A stretch of 33,315 nucleotides of DNA, from positions 1 through 33,315 of the forward strand of contig CAKPZC010000021.1 of the NCBI GenBank assembly GCA_934203355.1. Direction: 5' to 3'. Below, one piece after another: positions 32,025 through 33,315 of the stretch. The first letter of the stretch is position 1. Every line of letters starts with the position of its first letter. The stretch is from an uncultured Prevotella sp. GTDB lineage: Bacteria > Bacteroidota > Bacteroidia > Bacteroidales > Bacteroidaceae. The position numbers and the translations under genes are program-made. Below the pieces are notes generated by a model. That model did not search any database, was not told the origin of the DNA, and saw only the letters and a list, made by a program, of their open reading frames with translations.

Positions 32025-33053
32025 ATGAAACAAACTTTTGCTCTACTTGCCGGCTTGTTTTGCATGGCTTTGCCAACGCTTGCCGACGACGACAAACCTA
32101 CTATTAACGTTGACTTTATGACACGTGTTGGCTACCTAAACGACCGTGTGGACAATCAGATAAGACATGATGTTTCGGGCTTTAAAGGCGAGTACATGTT
32201 GTTCAGTATAAGCGGACAGTTGAACGACCGTATCTCTTATGCTTGGAGACAGCGTATAAACCAAAAGAAAGAAGTTAACGATAGGTTCGATGGCACCGAC
32301 TGGGTGTATGTGGACTATAAAGCTAACGATCACTGGAATTTAGCTGCTGGTAAGCAGGTGGCTATGGTGGGAGGCTACGAGTACGACCGCTGTCCTATCG
32401 ACATATATCTTTCTTCTGAATTCTGGAATAATATCTCGCCATTCCAGTTTGGAGCAAGTGCCACTTACACCACTACCAATGGCAAAAGTCGTTTCACTGG
32501 ACAGGTGACTCAAAGTTTGTTCAACACTCCCGCCAACCGCGATATGTTTGCTTATCATTTGCATTGGGCTGGCAATTACGGATGGTTTAACAGCCTCTAT
32601 TCAGTTAACATGGTTGAGTATGAGCCGAGCCGATTCATCTCGTATATAGCCCTTGGCAACAAATTCAATGTGGGCAATGCGTCATTGGAACTCGACTTTA
32701 TGAACCGTGCGGCAAGCCATCAGACTTTCCTTTTGAAAGACTGTTCGGTGATGGCGCGATTCGACTATAAACTCATGCCACAGCTTGGACTCTATGGTAA
32801 GTTCACATACGACGTGAACCGCACGGACACCGAAGCCGACAAATGCGTACACTCGGGCACCGAGATGACTGCCTATGGAGGCGGTGTGGAGGTTTATCCT
32901 ATTAAGAATCGAAACGACGTGCGTGTCAGCCTTGGCATGTCGCACTCGCAGGGTACCAACTCCAACCCCTCGGGAGCATTAAACGACAATCAAACCACTG
33001 TGAGACTGTCGTTTATCGCCAAACTGCATCTGTTGTCGTGGAAAAGTAAATAA
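32025..33053 (+). CDS. Porin-like outer-membrane beta-barrel protein
   Basis: A 342-residue protein with a signal peptide (MKQTFALLAGLFCMALPTLA) followed by DDDKPTINVDFMTRVGYL. The mature part has alternating strand patterns throughout: GEYMLFSISGQLNDRISYAWRQRIN, DWVYVDYKANDHWNLAAGKQVAMVGG, FDYKLMPQLGLYGKFTYDVNRTD and TTVRLSFIAKLHLLSW at the end. The DRISYAWRQRIN ... WVYVDY ... AGKQ order resembles OprP/OprO-type porins, so it may pass small solutes; the specificity is not visible. Frames starting upstream at 31854 run through the repeats and tRNA-derived sequence and lack a signal peptide at the start, so ATG 32025 was chosen. It is 16 bp before the next gene. Confidence 0.75.
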   Translation: MKQTFALLAGLFCMALPTLADDDKPTINVDFMTRVGYLNDRVDNQIRHDVSGFKGEYMLFSISGQLNDRISYAWRQRINQKKEVNDRFDGTDWVYVDYKANDHWNLAAGKQVAMVGGYEYDRCPIDIYLSSEFWNNISPFQFGASATYTTTNGKSRFTGQVTQSLFNTPANRDMFAYHLHWAGNYGWFNSLYSVNMVEYEPSRFISYIALGNKFNVGNASLELDFMNRAASHQTFLLKDCSVMARFDYKLMPQLGLYGKFTYDVNRTDTEADKCVHSGTEMTAYGGGVEVYPIKNRNDVRVSLGMSHSQGTNSNPSGALNDNQTTVRLSFIAKLHLLSWKSK

Positions 33054-33069
33054 CTAAAACTATAGCCTT

Positions 33070-33315
33070 ATGGAAAAGAAAAAGTCCAATCGCAAGTCGC
33101 TCGTTCCGAGTGGCGTATGGTGCATCACATCGGTAGTAGTGCTCTTCGGCTATCTTGGCATGGTGATGGGTGTGCCCAACATGCTCAACACAATTATGAA
33201 GACAGCCCACGACCTATTGCTCAACACGGTGTTCTATCTGATGAGTATATGCGTGATAACGGGTGCTATAGGCAAGGTGTTTGTAGAGTTTGGCGTGGTG
33301 GCATTGCTTGAGCGC
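33070..33315 (+). CDS. Membrane protein, possible nucleoside-recognition (Gate/YjiH-like) family, partial
   Basis: The first 82 codons of a gene cut by the window edge. It begins MEKKKSNRKSLVPSG, with a first membrane segment (VWCITSVVVLFGYLGMVMGVP), a short loop (NMLNTIMKTAHDLLLNTVF) and a second segment (YLMSICVITGAIGKVFVEFGVVALLER). The GVVALLER ending and spacing are like those of YjiH/SpmA-type membrane proteins with a nucleoside-recognition Gate domain. These families are thought to be transporters but are poorly characterised. The A-rich leader and the 16-bp gap suggest co-transcription with the porin-like gene, a possible outer/inner membrane uptake pair. Confidence 0.6.
   Translation, partial: MEKKKSNRKSLVPSGVWCITSVVVLFGYLGMVMGVPNMLNTIMKTAHDLLLNTVFYLMSICVITGAIGKVFVEFGVVALLER

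Overview
The window looks like chromosomal DNA of a Bacteroidales bacterium, most probably Prevotella or a close relative. Evidence: nearly every promoter I can find has the Bacteroidota -7 box TAnnTTTG, usually with a TTTG-like -33 box 19-20 nt upstream. The gene content and order are also typical (DUF4254 next to a GT9 glycosyltransferase; DUF6089-uppS-bamA-ompH-murI; metK-DUF4271-hemD-rnpA-yidD-tyrS; fused SecDF). Start codons follow A-rich leaders rather than Shine-Dalgarno sites. The genus is inference.

Layout. 1-727 is gene-free and full of repeats. 728-3767 holds two secreted proteins that share an N-terminal domain and a C-terminal tail; the larger adds an Omp28-like region. 4083-5959 is a DUF4254/glycosyltransferase-9 pair. 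6075-7744 carries two minus-strand genes, an M15-type peptidase with a repeat-built N-terminus and an HU protein, separated by a large palindromic element. 8011-9995 is a rhomboid protease translationally coupled to a membrane-anchored EEP-family hydrolase. 10222-13251 is SecDF. 13415-14722 is a Fic protein between two identical 41-bp palindromes. 14907-16973 is metG. 17235-25719 is an envelope-biogenesis block: DUF6242 lipoprotein, DUF6089 barrel, uppS, bamA, three successive OmpH/Skp-like chaperones and murI. 26090-29872 starts with a SAM-II-like riboswitch and metK, followed by DUF4271, hemD, rnpA and yidD. tyrS, tRNA-Gln, a porin-like protein and the start of a nucleoside-recognition-type membrane protein complete the window.

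How the genes fit together. Much of the window serves the cell envelope: undecaprenyl diphosphate synthesis (uppS), D-glutamate supply (murI), outer-membrane protein assembly (bamA, OmpH), secretion and insertion (secDF, yidD) and surface glycan transfer (GT9). The rest is mostly translation (metG, tyrS, tRNA-Gln, rnpA) and methionine/SAM metabolism (metK).

The most unusual material is between genes. It includes the palindrome-bracketed fic gene, whose promoter lies inside one palindrome, and a duplicated tRNA-Gln 3' end about 390 bp from the tRNA. A 22-bp tandem-repeat family occurs in opposite orientation near both ends of the window. There are nested palindromic elements around 1-215 and 6810-7201, a family of short elements ending in AAGTTTCGCA, and a start region with seven in-frame ATGs. 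I did not find a clearly new multi-gene system; the fic locus is the best candidate for a mobile or self-regulated unit.
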